64,000 bases of DNA from Ophiodon elongatus (GCA_016806645.1 JACSYO010001521.1:817001-881000), one strand, 5' to 3'. Positions 11,873-23,461 are shown, counted from the first letter of the stretch. Translations and numbers: made by a program. The notes: generated by a model from the letters alone, not told the origin.

Positions 11873-13376
11873 AATTGTGAACTCATTGAAACTCAGGAGA
11901 TATAACGTGGGACAAAGAGAGAGAAGTGAATGAAAAGACAGATAGAGATTAACATGAACAGGAAGGAACCAGAGAGAGAATGAGAAGCAGAATGAGACAA
12001 GTAGCAGAGCGGAAAGGGAAAAGGGTGGATGAGATGGAGCAGGAGGGGTAAGGGAGGGAGGGATGAAGAAAAATAATAATAAAGGAAACTTAATGGGTGG
12101 AATATTTCAGATCATTGTATGTTTGACTCGATTATTCTGCCAATATGTGAACAGCTGGGACAGATGGACAAAAAACCTGAGGTAGGTTACTGACTGAAAG
12201 CTGATACAGCATACAAGTCACTTCCTTTCAATAAGCCATATCACCTCAGGACATGTTTTATGGTAATACCCACGCTTTTATTTTGACATATTATGTGCTG
12301 CTCAAACTGCTCTGTATAGCTGGCTTTATTTAGTGCTCTTCAACTTCTTAATAGAAGTAGATCAGCCTTAAGCTTGTAGATATGAGTCTGACTGATTCTC
12401 TCAGGCATAGAAACAACATGTCAAGACAATTCTGCAGCAGAGTAAATGTGCATCGTCAGCTATTTACATTAGAGTTAGAGGGTAAATTAAAGTAAACGAG
12501 TGAGTGGGGAGAAGTGGGCAGCAATTATCAGCTGAGGAGGGGAAGTGAGATAAAGTGTAAAGAAAGAAGGGAAAAGAGAAGCAGGTCTAATTCATTCTTC
12601 TGTATAGATGCAGGCTCTTACACTGGGCCACATGGGTGACTGGTAGAAGCCTTAGACCACAGGGGCCAGGTTGGGACAATGATAGAGGGGCCAGTTAAAT
12701 CAGCCTTGAAACAAAGTCTCCCCCAAATGTAACCCCATACAAATGAAAAGTCAAATAACTTGGTTACTTTTCGTTACTTGTGGATTACCTCAATACTCAA
12801 TACTGACTTCATAGGGACTGCTTGTTGGAAGTTCAGTTCAAGTCAACATTTGTGATGTATGAAAATGAATTCAAGGGATTACCTTAGATTCACAGTTACA
12901 TCCTGGTGGCTTTGATTGGTAGCATTGATTATATATATGTCACATTTTATGTTTTGGAAATAACCTTTTTTTGTTGTTGCTAGGGTGCTTGCTGTATGTT
13001 TGTCTGAGGTGAAGCTGTGCTAGCTAGCATTGATACAATATGTCGATATACACCTTTTACTGGTATTTCTGACACAAGACTCAAACTGGAACTGGAGGGG
13101 GATTGGCTTAGAGCTGTTTCCACATTGACGTGACTGAAATTATGCGGGAGATGCTGAATAGTTGGTTTAGTTGGTTTGGTTTGTGGTCGGCTATTAGAGG
13201 CTGAAATGATCAAACTCAATGATACTGGATATCAACAGCTGGCAGATTCAACCTGAGATATCGGTGAGAGATCATTTGAAGATCATTTGGTCAAAGTGGA
13301 GTATCCGTCAATCAATCTGTCTATCTCCTCCATTATTTCCTCCGTCACTGCATACTCTCCAGAGTTAACAGGCATG
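11873..13376. other. non-coding, no gene seen
   Basis: The sequence is purine-rich at first and then mixed. The minus-strand open frame at 13219-12980 is serine/threonine-rich with no recognisable domain and no splice context, so I do not call it. Confidence 0.4.
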
Positions 13377-13422
13377 CTGTGCGTGTGGGTGTGTGGGTGT
13401 GTATGTGTGTGTACGTGCGTGC

Positions 13423-13514
<92 letters not shown>

Positions 13515-13570
13515 AGATGGTCACGATAAGGAATAGGGGACAAGTGTTGCCCAAAGGCCTCTTAGATGGA

Positions 13571-13605
<35 letters not shown>
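13377..13605. repeat. two adjacent (GT)n microsatellites
   Basis: A long GT array (about 13423-13511, with interrupted GT/GC on its left) and a second one (about 13573-13604) are separated by about 60 bp of unique sequence. Open frames in both strands here are translations of the dinucleotide. Confidence 0.95.
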
Positions 13606-13613
<8 letters not shown>

Positions 13614-14136
13614 TGCACACGGTGTGTATATGTCCTGGAGCCGTTTGAGGGTGACCGTGATGAGACAGCTTTACTCTTTGACATACAAACAGACATACAT
13701 ACCCTTGAGGCTGTTGTCAGTTCCAAGTGACAGGATCATTGTGAGAAAGCTAACCCCAGCTGAATGATTAGCGATCATCTGGTGACAACATGGTGGGTGT
13801 TCTACTGAAATTAATAGTGTGGATGGAGTGTAAAGGCAAAATCCTGGCCAACTACTGCATCATATCATCGTCATATTTTTCGGCTTGGGCAGAAGTCCCC
13901 AGCATCACTACTCCAATGATATTGTAACTCGTGGTTAGAGCAGTGGAACGGTTGCAGTTAGGTTTTGGAGCAAAACTACTTGGTTACGGTTGAAACAACC
14001 TCATGTTCTAGGTTTAAATAAGTACGTCTGCTACAGACGTAGCGCGGCGGTTAGAGTAGTGGGATCCTTGGTGCCACTGGGTCGTAATCCATGCTATATC
14101 AGATGAAAATCACCAGAATCTCCTTCAGCTCATTCT
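13606..14136. mobile_element. partly a dispersed repeat (13920-14100)
   Basis: Between about 13920 and 14100 are the phrases CGTGGTTAGAGCAGTGG, GGTTTAAATAAGTACG and CGGTTAGAGTAGTGGGAT. From memory these belong to a common fish repeat that includes a tRNA-like stretch. The rest (13606-13919) has no recognisable content. Ends are undefined. Confidence 0.35.
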
Positions 14137-14430
14137 CCAGCGGGGCCTCCAGCGGGGCCCTCTAGCGGGGGCCTCCAGTGGGGCCCTCCAGTGGGGCCCT
14201 CCAGCGGGGGCCTGAAGTCGGGGCCTCCAGCGAGGCCTCCAGCGGGGGCCTGAAGGCGGGGCTTCCAGTGGGGGCCTCCAGCGGGGCCCTCTAGCAGGGG
14301 CCTCCAGCAGGGGCCTCCAGTGGGGCCCTCCAGCGGGGGCCTGAAGGCGGGGCTTCCAGTGGGGCCCTCTAGCAGGGGCCTCCAGCAGGGGCCTCCTGCA
14401 GGGGCCTCCAGCGGGGGCCTCCAGCAGTGG
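14137..14430. repeat. G-rich minisatellite
   Basis: About 20 imperfect units of roughly 12-15 bp, with consensus CAGCGGGGGCCTC and variants (CAGTGGGGCCCTC, CTAGCAGGGGCCTC). Runs of four or five G recur about every 10-14 bases on the + strand, which could allow G-quadruplexes. The minus-strand open frame through it exists because the units lack stops, not because of coding. Confidence 0.93.
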
Positions 14431-14451
14431 CCAGCCCTGCTCAGATAGACC

Positions 14452-14813
14452 TAGATCTGGCTTCGCTGCCGCCTTGGACCTGCAGCCTGAGCTCCCGGCT
14501 GGAGGCGGAGAGCTTGACGTCCAACAGCAGTGGCTCCTCCTCTGGCCAGGAGCAGAGTTTTGCCTTGCTGCTCCGCCGGTCCCCGCTTGGAGCCAACACT
14601 GACGCCACGCTGCTGGAGGCCCAGGCCGTTTAGCTTTGCCCGCTGGAGGATTGGGAGACACAGGAGAACCAGAAGCAGGCCTGCACTGGGCAGACTGTCA
14701 GACTCTGCTGCAGTAAAAAGCTTTTCTAAAGGGAATCTGGTGCTCAGAAACACTACTGCTTTTGTCCACAGGGGCCACCAAACCAAAAAGTTTGCCGTAG
14801 TAGCCTTAAATGC
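14452..14813 (+). repeat. ~350-bp dispersed repeat, copy 1
   Basis: Matches the reverse complement of 19432-19776 over its full length. Shared landmarks are GGCTTCGCTGCC, CTCCTGGCCAGGA (or a near variant), CACAGGAGAACCAGAA, CTGCAGTAAAA, CTCTGGTGCTCAGA and CAGTAGCCTTAA (or a near variant). The copies differ by many substitutions and small indels. It directly abuts the G-rich minisatellite. The class is unknown: I saw no terminal repeats, coding frame or tRNA head. Confidence 0.8.
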
Positions 14814-16049
14814 AGTTTTCGGCACGTTTGACTCATTTGAAAACAACCCTCAATAAAACTGGTCGTCTGTGCTTTATCACCAGTTGACTTTTCTCGAAAC
14901 CTCCATAATGGCTAGATAACGCAACAGAGGTAAGTGGCAACTCCTGTTTATTTGGGGGATTTTTGTCAACCAACTGACCATATAGAATAGTAAGTATAGG
15001 GATTAGTTTAGAAAAGTATTGAAGTAGCAGCAAAGCAAGCAGTATAGAGCTGAACACCTTTGGGCAGCTCTTCTGTAGAGGCCCTCAGGGTAAATCTTAG
15101 GTGTATTTTTGGTGTTTCTTTCGGTTACAGCTCTAAATACAACCAAACTAATATGAATAAAATAAAATTCACAATGACCTTAGTTTTCAGGGAGGTTGAG
15201 CAGATTCTTGGTCCCACTTTCATTGATTGTAAGAGGGAGGAATGAATCCTTAAGAACTTCCAATTTCATTGAGAGATTTAAAAAGATTTCTTCCATTTTG
15301 CTTTCCGACCTTTTTTTAAGGATCACGTCTGACACATTCAGTGTTCTGCTGAAATGTCTCATGTTTCGTATTTATATTAGTAAATCAGAGTCAATGTTCG
15401 GCCACAGTGTTACCTGTATAGAACAGTGTGACATATGAAAACAAAGATTATCAGGGTGCCTTCTGGATAGAGCTGATCGAAGCCATTCTCTTCTGCTGGT
15501 TCACATTCATTGCCTTCTCAGCTTAATTGTATTCAGTAGAATTAAATCCTCTCTTTCTCCACCTGGATTTTACTTCTAGCTGGAGGCATAGAATGAATTA
15601 AAGGCATAGCAGAGAGTTTATACGTGTCACTATAAATCATGTGTATGTACTCTAGAGCAGTCTTTCCAGAGTGAATAACTCAGGGCTACAGTTACATGAA
15701 ATTTGTAACATCTTTTTTATGGCTTTTTTGTCCTACTTTATAGTCAACAATGGAATGGGGCAAATGAAAGGGAGATGGTGTTTGTCAGACTTAAACCTAT
15801 CTATTTTACATACATGAACCTTTCCTTTCTGTTGATTTAAATGAATCACTAAATGCTTTTCTTTTTTTGTTCTAATTATAACGCCACACCTTTTTTTAGG
15901 GCTTTTGCTTACATTCTCTTGCATGTATTTAATCACAAGATCACAAGAAAATCCATCTGGTCAGGCTTCAAGTCGTGGGTTTGTGTCGTGCAGCTACGGT
16001 TTAGGTGTGTGTGACGCGACACATGTTCTCCATGTCGGGCTTTATGGCT
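14814..16049. other. non-coding, no gene seen
   Basis: AT-rich sequence. Short open frames on both strands have no domain, start context or splice partner. Confidence 0.45.
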
Positions 16050-16462
16050 TAGGGGGCACCGTGTCTCAGTGGTGAGCAGAGTCGTCCTTCGATCAGAGGA
16101 TTGGCGGTTTGATCCCCGGCCCCGCTAGTCCCTGTTGATGTGTCCTTGTGCAAAACACTTAACCTGCTGTGTATGAATGTTAGTTAGTCCTGATGGGCAG
16201 GTAACACCTTGCATGGTAGCTCCTCCCATCAGTGTGTGAATGTTAGTTAGTCCTGATGGGCAGGTAACACCTTACATGGTAGCTCCTCCCATCAGTGTGT
16301 GAATGTTAGTTAGTCCTGATGAGCAGGTAACACCTTACATGGTAGCTCCTCCCATCAGTGTATGAATGGGTGTGAATCAGTGATGACATGTAGTGTGAAA
16401 GAGCTTTGAGTGGTTGAGAGACTAGAAAATATCTATATAAGTCTATTCAGCATTTATCCATC
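16050..16462 (+). mobile_element. tRNA-derived SINE with internal triplication
   Basis: The head has an A-box-like GTCTCAGTGGTGAGCA and a clear B-box-like GGTTTGATCC at 16106-16115, as in tRNA promoters. The body has GTGTCCTTGTGCAAAACACT and the tail ends AGAAAATATCTATATAAGT, which I recognise from a very common teleost SINE. A 63-bp unit in the body is present three times in tandem (16174-16362), with GGTAACACCTT and GGTAGCTCCTCCCATCA in each. RNA polymerase III would be expected to transcribe an intact copy; whether this one is active cannot be seen. Confidence 0.8.
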
Positions 16463-18189
16463 AATCATCAGAATTCTTCCACCATCACTTTCTATGGCAA
16501 ACGAAAATCATATTTCATTCTTTTTAGAAATGTCAACATGTTAAGGTTTTTTGTTTCTTTCTGGTGTAATTCACTTCTTAAAAACACGTAAGGAAAAGTA
16601 AAGAAAAATACAAGTGAAAACATAGTTTTAGTTTTACAAAAAGGAGATATCCAATCCTGAATTTCTTTCCAACTTTCATTTACTTTTACACAAAATTGGA
16701 TGCACTCTCCTGTCTACCAATTATTGTTTAACCTGTAAATACAAGTGATAATACTACTTAGGAGACAAACTAATGAAACAAACAAACAAACAAATAAAAA
16801 TGTAATCCCAGCCCAGACAGAGATCGGGCAGAAGTAAAGGTCTCTACACACCAAGGGGTCACAAATAATCTGTGAAATTGTTGCTTGCGAATAGGATGTT
16901 AGGGCTTTTATTGTGAAAGGGAAGAACGGAAGGAGTGGATCTGGTCTGAGCTGCCTTTGTGAGGGTTGAAAGGAATAATGCAGCTTTCTGTCTTGGTTCG
17001 TGTTGTTGTTTCATAAATAAAATATTCCGAACAACGTGGTCGATGCTTTTACTCACGATGTGAAAGCTCAGGAAAATTGACCTTTTACAGTCTAACAGTT
17101 GTTGAAATAATTATGTAGGAACTGAAGTCTATGGGTTTGAGACTAATGCAATATTACTTGAAAAGAATTATCTGAAAAAGCAAATAAAAAATGAGTAAAT
17201 AATCAAAAGCAATGAGGTTTTCTACTGACAGCAGTTAAAGGTTAATTGATATACTTGAATAAAGAGGAATTCTGAACTGGCTCTTTAATCCCTATTAGCT
17301 TTCCTTCATTGTTCATTGAAGCACAGTGTTTTTAATTAACAATTTAATTATTGATGAAGCACCTGATCAAGCTCTGTTAATTCACTTATTAAGGAAAAAC
17401 AACAGCAAACTGATCATTGCTTTCACTTATCTTCCTTCCCCTCCTCAGTGTTTCAGTTTTTCCTCTCATCCTCGTCCCTCTTTTGTCCCCCTCCTGCCTC
17501 ATCTCAGCAGAGTGAAAACACCAGACACTTGTTTTAACTAAGTGCTCTGCTTGTTTTTGCTTTTTTAATTGAAAAACATGTATTTGTCTGGCTTGCATTG
17601 GATTTGTTTAAAACAACATTTCATCTCTTGAAAAGAAAACAATCTTCACAACGCTGCTCTCTGGTTGTCAGTCATTTTCTTGCTCTTCATCACTCGTTCT
17701 CCTTCTGTTGACTCTCTTTGTCCTCTCGGTCCTGTACGTGGCCTCTCGTCTGTCTCCTCAGCTTGGTCTCCTCTCCGTCCTCCCTCCATGCAGCTTGTCT
17801 TTTGTTTTGAATCTTTGCTAATTTGTATTTCTCTTGTTTTTTCTCTTTGTTATTTTGTCACTGTCGGCATATCTCATATTTATTTTACTTTCAGTACCTC
17901 GAAATCACAGAGTATAAGAAAACAGTGGACTGTGGTCACAACAAATATGTGTGCCTCAAGCTCCAGTGCTGCTTTGCTTTCACCATTGTTCATGATGATA
18001 AACTGACAACAAATATGCAAATGTGATACTCATCTGACAGCCAAGGCATGGCTTCCACATATAATGAGAAATCTGTCGAGCCAAACAATGGAAAAAAAGT
18101 AACATGGAGCATTTGAGGCCATTGCAGTACAAAAAGTGCAAGATCAGAGTGATCGCATCATATTAATTTCAGGAGTGAGACCCTCACGG
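16463..18189. other. non-coding, no gene seen
   Basis: AT-rich sequence with a CT-rich block at 17680-17790. No exon, RNA gene or clear repeat is recognised. Confidence 0.45.
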
Positions 18190-18311
18190 TTTCCACTCCT
18201 AACACCTGATAGGAGTGGGTCCACTAGTCCTCCTGGCCACATGTCAAACTGTCCTTGGGCAAAACATTGAACCCCAAGTGGCCCTCGATGGACACACCAA
18301 TGCCTCGTCAT

Positions 18312-18359
<48 letters not shown>

Positions 18360-18450
18360 AATGTGTAAGTTGGGTACACCTGTTATTGTGTGTGTCAAAT
18401 ATTGAATACATTTCATATTCTATGTTAAAGGGTCGGGTTGGAGCTGGAGA
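18190..18450 (+). mobile_element. decayed SINE copy with (GT)n expansion
   Basis: CTGTCCTTGGGCAAAACATT and GAACCCCAAGTGGCCC correspond to the SINE body seen at 16140-16160. They are followed by CATCAGTGTGTG, which runs into a 46-bp GT array (18314-18359). The array sits where intact copies have a short GTGTGTGAATG stretch, so the microsatellite probably grew inside the SINE. Confidence 0.6.
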
Positions 18451-19431
18451 TGATTAATTAGGCTGCCTCTGAAGAGACGGCTGCTTTTGCTATCTCACAT
18501 CTCTCTTGAACCTGTAGGCCTATTTACATGGAAACATGCTGAACCCAAATAGATTTGATGACGGATTTTGTAGAATTCAGATTTTAACTGAGGATTGATA
18601 CCAGACCACAGGAAACGCTAAAATAAATACAAAATCGAAGTTCCTCATAGTAGTTTTAATATTGGGTAGTTGTAGTTGTTGCATGTGTTGTAACTTCAAC
18701 TGAAGACACTGATGCGGCTCAGGGGGGATTCCTGAGCCATGTTAGCTGAGCTTAGCAACTCTTTGCTGCCTTCACATCAAGGCAAAGTGGTCATGCCTTT
18801 GTGAAAGAAATAACCATTCCATCCCCAAAAGCGACAGCTGTGGGCCTGACCTATAGCATTCGCACACAATAACCCAGCTGACATCCCATCAGCAGCGAGC
18901 ATTACCAACACAATGTGCAGTTTTGTAAACCAGCCAGAAGGAGAAGATCCAGGAGCAGAATGGTGACCAGCGGCGTGCGGTTTCAGGTGGAGTCCTGTGT
19001 TTGGCAGAGCCGACACAGCTGTTGTGTTCAGACTGTGACAAAGCAGGTTCTACATGTTGGGCACAGATTGCATTGCCACTGATTAGAAAAAATAAGACGT
19101 TATCTAAAACAAGAGCTTCTCCTTAAAAGTTAAGCCGCTACTCAACCTGAGCACTCCACTAGAGCCGCCTGACTCTTGTTTGAGGCACACAGCGGCGGCC
19201 TCACCTGGCGGTGGCCATTGGACACTTCCTTTGGGATATCAGGAAGTTGCTCCTGTGTTTCAACGTGTTGCTGTGTTCAGACCACATCTAATTCGCCCAT
19301 GATTCAGTTTCAGTCAACAGGTGCTCAGGCTAATAAACAAAGCCAGGAACATCTGTAGCCAGCTGTGGATCGCTTGTTTTCCTATTTCATGTGGAAATAT
19401 TCCAATACAAGTACAAGCCCTGCATTCAACA
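18451..19431. other. non-coding, no gene seen
   Basis: Mixed composition. No exon or known repeat is supported. Confidence 0.45.
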
Positions 19432-19776
19432 TCTCACTTAAGGCTACTGCGAGGAACTTTCATGTTGGGTGGATTTTGGCGTTCTCCGTAGACAAAAGCC
19501 GTAGTGTCTGAGCACCAGAGTCCCTTCAGGAAACGTCTCCTTTTACTGCAGCGGGCTCTGACAGCCTGCCCCCATGCAGCCCTGGTTCTGGTTCTCCTGT
19601 GCCTCCCTTCGCTCTAGCAGGCCCTGCAATAGGGCGAGTGGGGGTTGGGCTCCCAGCGGGGCTCAGCAGAGCAGTGAGGAGAAGTTCTGTTCCTGGCCAG
19701 GAGAGAGAGCCCGGAGTTCTCCACCCCCGTCAAAGCTCTGACTGCAGGTCGATGGTGGCAGCGAAGCCTGATTCGG
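19432..19776 (-). repeat. ~350-bp dispersed repeat, copy 2 (inverted)
   Basis: Reverse complement of the element at 14452-14813, with the same order of landmarks. It lacks the adjacent G-rich minisatellite, so the minisatellite is not an integral part of the family. Confidence 0.8.
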
Positions 19777-20529
19777 GTCCGTCCGCCTTCGGCGGGTCAC
19801 TTTGAAATATGGGAATTTTACCAATCAAATGTATTGAAAGTATCAAAAAGGGGAAAAAAAGAACATGCTATGCATGATGACCCCTTTCAGAATTACGTTA
19901 TAGGGGCTGGATATCGGTGCTCGTATCGTCTTTTTTAAACCCAGCCCTACATGTGTCATATTTTATAAGCTGAGCTTATGTTTACTACGTCAAATCATTG
20001 GTCTGCCAGCCAGCAACAAGGTGATCATTTTTCTTTCTCAATGGGCTCCAGCTAATTATTTTGAAATTAATTGTACAAATCTTTTGTCCATTTATTACAT
20101 AATTTTCGATACAGAGGTAATTTATAGAGAAAATGGGAGACTTTGGAGACTTTGCTGTTAAAGACATCTGTCTGTCTGTTTGTAACTTTCCAATTTCCAG
20201 TCATCATTTATTATTTGTGAATAGAGAGAGAAAAGAGAGATGGGATATGAATAAAAGATAGAGTGAGATAGAGCAGATAGAAAAAGAAATAGGGAGGCAT
20301 GTCAGTGAGCGCATAATGTGTGTATTCCTGGGAACCCTTGAAGCCCTGCAGTTCGCTGAACATAAAAATTAATAGCAGAGTGATTAACAGCAGCATCACA
20401 CAGCTCTACGGTGGTAAGCTGTTAGAAAAACGCCTCCTCAAAGCTCCGGCCCATTTGTGGACCCAGAGCGTGTCCACAAACATACACAGTATCCTCTCAC
20501 TCAGTTACCCATGAAGACACACAGCATAT

Positions 20530-20573
<44 letters not shown>

Positions 20574-21356
20574 ATCTCCGCACATACACAACTAAATAAA
20601 CACTCAGCCAGTCACAAACACAAAGGCCAGAGTGCATCATCTTTTCTAGATTCCTCTGGTTTGTATTGTGAACAACTGGACACCGTTTACAGCTATAATA
20701 CAAATATAATGTAAATATAACATTACTGATAACTTAATGCGCACCATCACCCGCTCTCTCTCTGTTAGCCGGACACTGCTACCGGCAGGAGCACTGTGCG
20801 TACACTGCAGCTGGCAGTAACTGATGGCTTTACCCGGTCTGGACATGGTTCACCGTTGCAGCTGGGTGGGCACTTCAACCACAGCACCCCTACATGCAAG
20901 GCACTAGTCTTGACAATTCATGGTAAATGATCGTTTTCATGACATTGCTCCTCCTCCACCGACCTGCTCACCTGACAAGAGGTTAACTTCACATTGCCGT
21001 AAGTGGTATCGGGTTCGCTTAAACCTGAGCTCTGTTATGATTACGAGTAGATGGCCGATACTCGATTCTGGTACCGGTGCATCCCTATCACATACTGTCA
21101 GTTAGTAACATTAAAAAGCATTCTATATTATTATAGGCATGAAACAAAACTCCAATGGTAAGGTTGGTGTGTGAGGAGCAAGAAACTGCTAAACAACAGC
21201 TCTGTAAGAATAAATATGTACAGCGCCTCCTGTTCCTCTGAATCATTCAGGGGCCCCCCGCCAACACGGCCCCTGCTCACGGCATGGCACACCATGATTA
21301 TCCACCCCGATGCAGATCAGCAGTTAATATATGAATATCATGTATCTCATTAGGAC
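19777..21356. other. non-coding with a (CA)n array at 20532-20570
   Basis: About 19 CA units lie at 20532-20570. The rest has no recognisable exon or RNA gene. Confidence 0.5.
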
Positions 21357-21480
21357 TTGGCACCATAGTGGCTGGATGGTGAGCATGTCTTCGACTTGGC
21401 CTGATCGTGTTATGTTTGCCTCCTGGTGATTCTCTGCAGTCCAAAGGCGTGTAGGTCGGGTGAAGTGGTGGCTCTCATGT
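21357..21480 (+). mobile_element. possible decayed SINE/LINE-tail repeat
   Basis: GGCACCATAGTGGCTGGATGG followed about 75 bp later by CTGCAGTCCAAAGGCGTG resembles the 'GGCGGCATGGTGGC... CAGTCCAAAGACATG' frame of a common fish repeat. It is strongly diverged, and the call is from memory. Confidence 0.35.
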
Positions 21481-22478
21481 TTAGGGGTCAATCCCTTTGT
21501 TAGAGAGAAGCAGGTATGGTAAAAAAAGGACTTGGGTCACTTGTACTTCAGAACAGCGTCAGCCCTTCTTGTCCTGCCGTCATTAAAGATACAATTATAC
21601 AAAATGAGAGTAATTCTGCCAGGTACCAGATGTAGTTTAAAGCAGAATAGAATGCATAAACCAAGTAGTCCGAACAGCAAAGTGCATCATGACACAAGCA
21701 CACAAACAAACACACACACACATGCATGCATCCAGGTCCAGAAGGTAGGGGATTTAAGGCTCAGTGTCTCAGATTAAGTTGAAGGCTTATAAAGCTGTCT
21801 GACCACTACTGGCTGTCTTTACCCCCCCCCCCCCCCTGACCCCCCCCCCTTCTCTCAGCTTCTCTTTATGTCTCTTCTTGCAAACTTACTCTCTTCTCAC
21901 TCAGTCCTTTGACTTTCTTATCTGTGTCTGAATTAAGTATTGTCTCAATAAAGTCAAAATGAATATTTCCGTACATTGCATCACCACCATTGTTATCACT
22001 CATGTTGCCATGAGTCCACCTCCTCTTTTCCTTTGGGTTTCTGTGTGGTCTCTCCCCCTCTCTCTTTATTCCCTGTCCACCTATCCATCAAAACGCGAAA
22101 GCCAGACCCATTTTGAAGGCCAGCACTTCTGTCCTTGTGTCTGAGCGGCTACCAAGGCTCGTGTTAAGCTCTCACTGTAAAACTCCCCAGTGACAGCAGC
22201 TGGCGACTCTATATCCAAAGAGGCACACATTACTCAAAGAACTGCTGACAGCCTGTGGATCCATCCCATCAGCTTACTGTCCCATCGCAGGATCAATTCT
22301 ACCTCATTACTTATAACTCAGCATAAAGAGCGGCACAAAAACCAGCAGGCCTGGCAACTCAATTCATAAACTGACAATCAGCAATTCTGAGACAAGACAA
22401 AGCTATCATGATTTAAACTTATAGATTCTTCTTCTCAGGCTAATGTCATGGACTACTGTAGGTATCTGTCCATATCCA

Positions 22479-22480
<2 letters not shown>
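21481..22480. other. non-coding; poly-C tract at 21822-21850
   Basis: Two C-runs separated by CTGA lie at about 21822-21850. No gene is seen. Confidence 0.5.

Positions 22481-22548
<68 letters not shown>
22481..22548. repeat. (TA)n microsatellite
   Basis: Thirty-four TA units, fully self-complementary. Confidence 0.97.
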
Positions 22549-22551
<3 letters not shown>

Positions 22552-23285
22552 TCATGAATGTAGATGAATTGCCACTTCACTGTAGCACTTCACTTGAAGT
22601 ATCACTGCGCTTGCATGAATTTGATATTTGAAATGCTTTTGCTCTTTATGTCTTTTGGATAAAAACAGCCACCAGGTATGTTCCTGAACTGCCTACATGG
22701 GCATTTTTCACTCCTGTCATAGTACAATAATGAAGTAAAAAAGAGCTGCAACTAAAGTTTTTTTTAATATATATATATATAAAACCTTAAATGGTTTAGT
22801 CTATTAAGTCAGAAAATAGTGAAACGTTCCCATCACAGTTTCCCAGAGCCGAAGGTGACATTTTCAAAATGTTTGTCTCTTTGTCTGACAAACAGTCCAA
22901 TACCCAAAGAGATACAATTTACTGTGATATGAAAAAGAGGGAATACAGGAAATCATCAATACAGCACAAGAATGGTTGTCATTTTTGCTAAATAGATTAC
23001 TTAAAAAAATCAATTGATTAATTGAGACGTGCATCTGTTTGCCTCTTTTCAGTAATTTATTCTGACTTTATATCTATTCAGGCTACCTCTATTACTGCTG
23101 GGTGTTGTTTAATGCAACCAAAGGGAAATACACACAGTGTAGATGGGATGTTTTAATCAAGTCACCACAGGAGCACATACTGTCCACGCTGTTGTCTCGT
23201 AGGTGATTACACTGCACTGATGTCAGTTTAAAATGGAACTGTAAGATGAGGCCTCGTTGTTGTTGTCACTTTGTCATTGATTACT

Positions 23286-23291
<6 letters not shown>
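22549..23291. other. non-coding just upstream of the tenm3 start exon
   Basis: AT-rich sequence with a small (TA)n at about 22769-22781. It is presumably 5' intron of tenm3, because the start exon begins with a splice acceptor. No upstream exon is identifiable. Confidence 0.5.
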
Positions 23292-23320
<29 letters not shown>

Positions 23321-23338
23321 CTCTCTCTGTCTCTGCAG
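23292..23338 (+). promoter_or_regulatory. tenm3: tenm3 splice acceptor with a (GT)n and (TC)n tract
   Basis: A GT array (23292-23320) runs directly into the polypyrimidine tract and CTGCAG, ending at 23338. A TG repeat next to an acceptor is known in other genes to influence exon inclusion through TG-binding proteins such as TDP-43. Any such effect here is inference. Array length variation would change the acceptor context of the start-codon exon. Confidence 0.75.
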
Positions 23339-23461
23339 CTGTACAGCAGCATGCCTGTATGTTTGCCAGCAGTACAAGCAGAAGCATAATGGAAGTGAAA
23401 GAGCGACGTCCATACTGCTCACTCACCAAGAGCCGCAAGGACAAGGAGGGGCCGTACACTG
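23339..23461 (+). CDS. tenm3: tenm3 exon with start codon (teneurin-3 residues 1-24)
   Basis: First coding exon of teneurin-3, a large type II synaptic adhesion protein that pairs with latrophilins and with itself. In fish and mammals it is known to guide visual-circuit wiring. The start at 23389 gives MEVKERRPYC and then SLTKSR, nearly the vertebrate teneurin-3 beginning MDVKERRPYC. The other paralogues differ there (from memory: YRSL in tenm4, HRSL in tenm2, YQPL in tenm1). The start context is strong (A at -3, G at +4). The exon follows a pyrimidine-rich acceptor ending CTGCAG at 23338. It ends at a GTGAGA donor at 23462 in phase 1. Two more ATGs lie upstream in the exon: 23351 (a short uORF) and 23359 (in frame, adding MFASSTSRSI). 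I chose 23389 by family conservation. Neighbouring residues KDKEGPYTG differ from mammalian REKERRYT. Confidence 0.95.
23351..23389 (+). promoter_or_regulatory. upstream ORF whose stop overlaps the tenm3 start codon
   Basis: ATG at 23351 opens a 12-codon frame, MPVCLPAVQAEA, ending in TAA at 23387-23389. The last A of this stop is the first A of the tenm3 ATG (TAATG). The uORF start has A at -3, so ribosomes may well use it. Tenm3 translation would then depend on leaky scanning or on reinitiation at the overlapping ATG. The arrangement is seen directly; the regulatory effect is inferred. Confidence 0.6.

Noticed and set aside
13283..13648. Open frames of VCVCVC or THTHTH on both strands over GT/AC arrays (here and at about 30 other loci)
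   Set aside because: They are translations of dinucleotide repeats, occur on both strands at once and lack start context, domains and splice sites.
14125..14661. 178-codon minus-strand frame rich in Pro, Arg, Gly and Ala
   Set aside because: It follows the minisatellite unit; periodic residues reflect the repeat, and the frame continues into a dispersed repeat.
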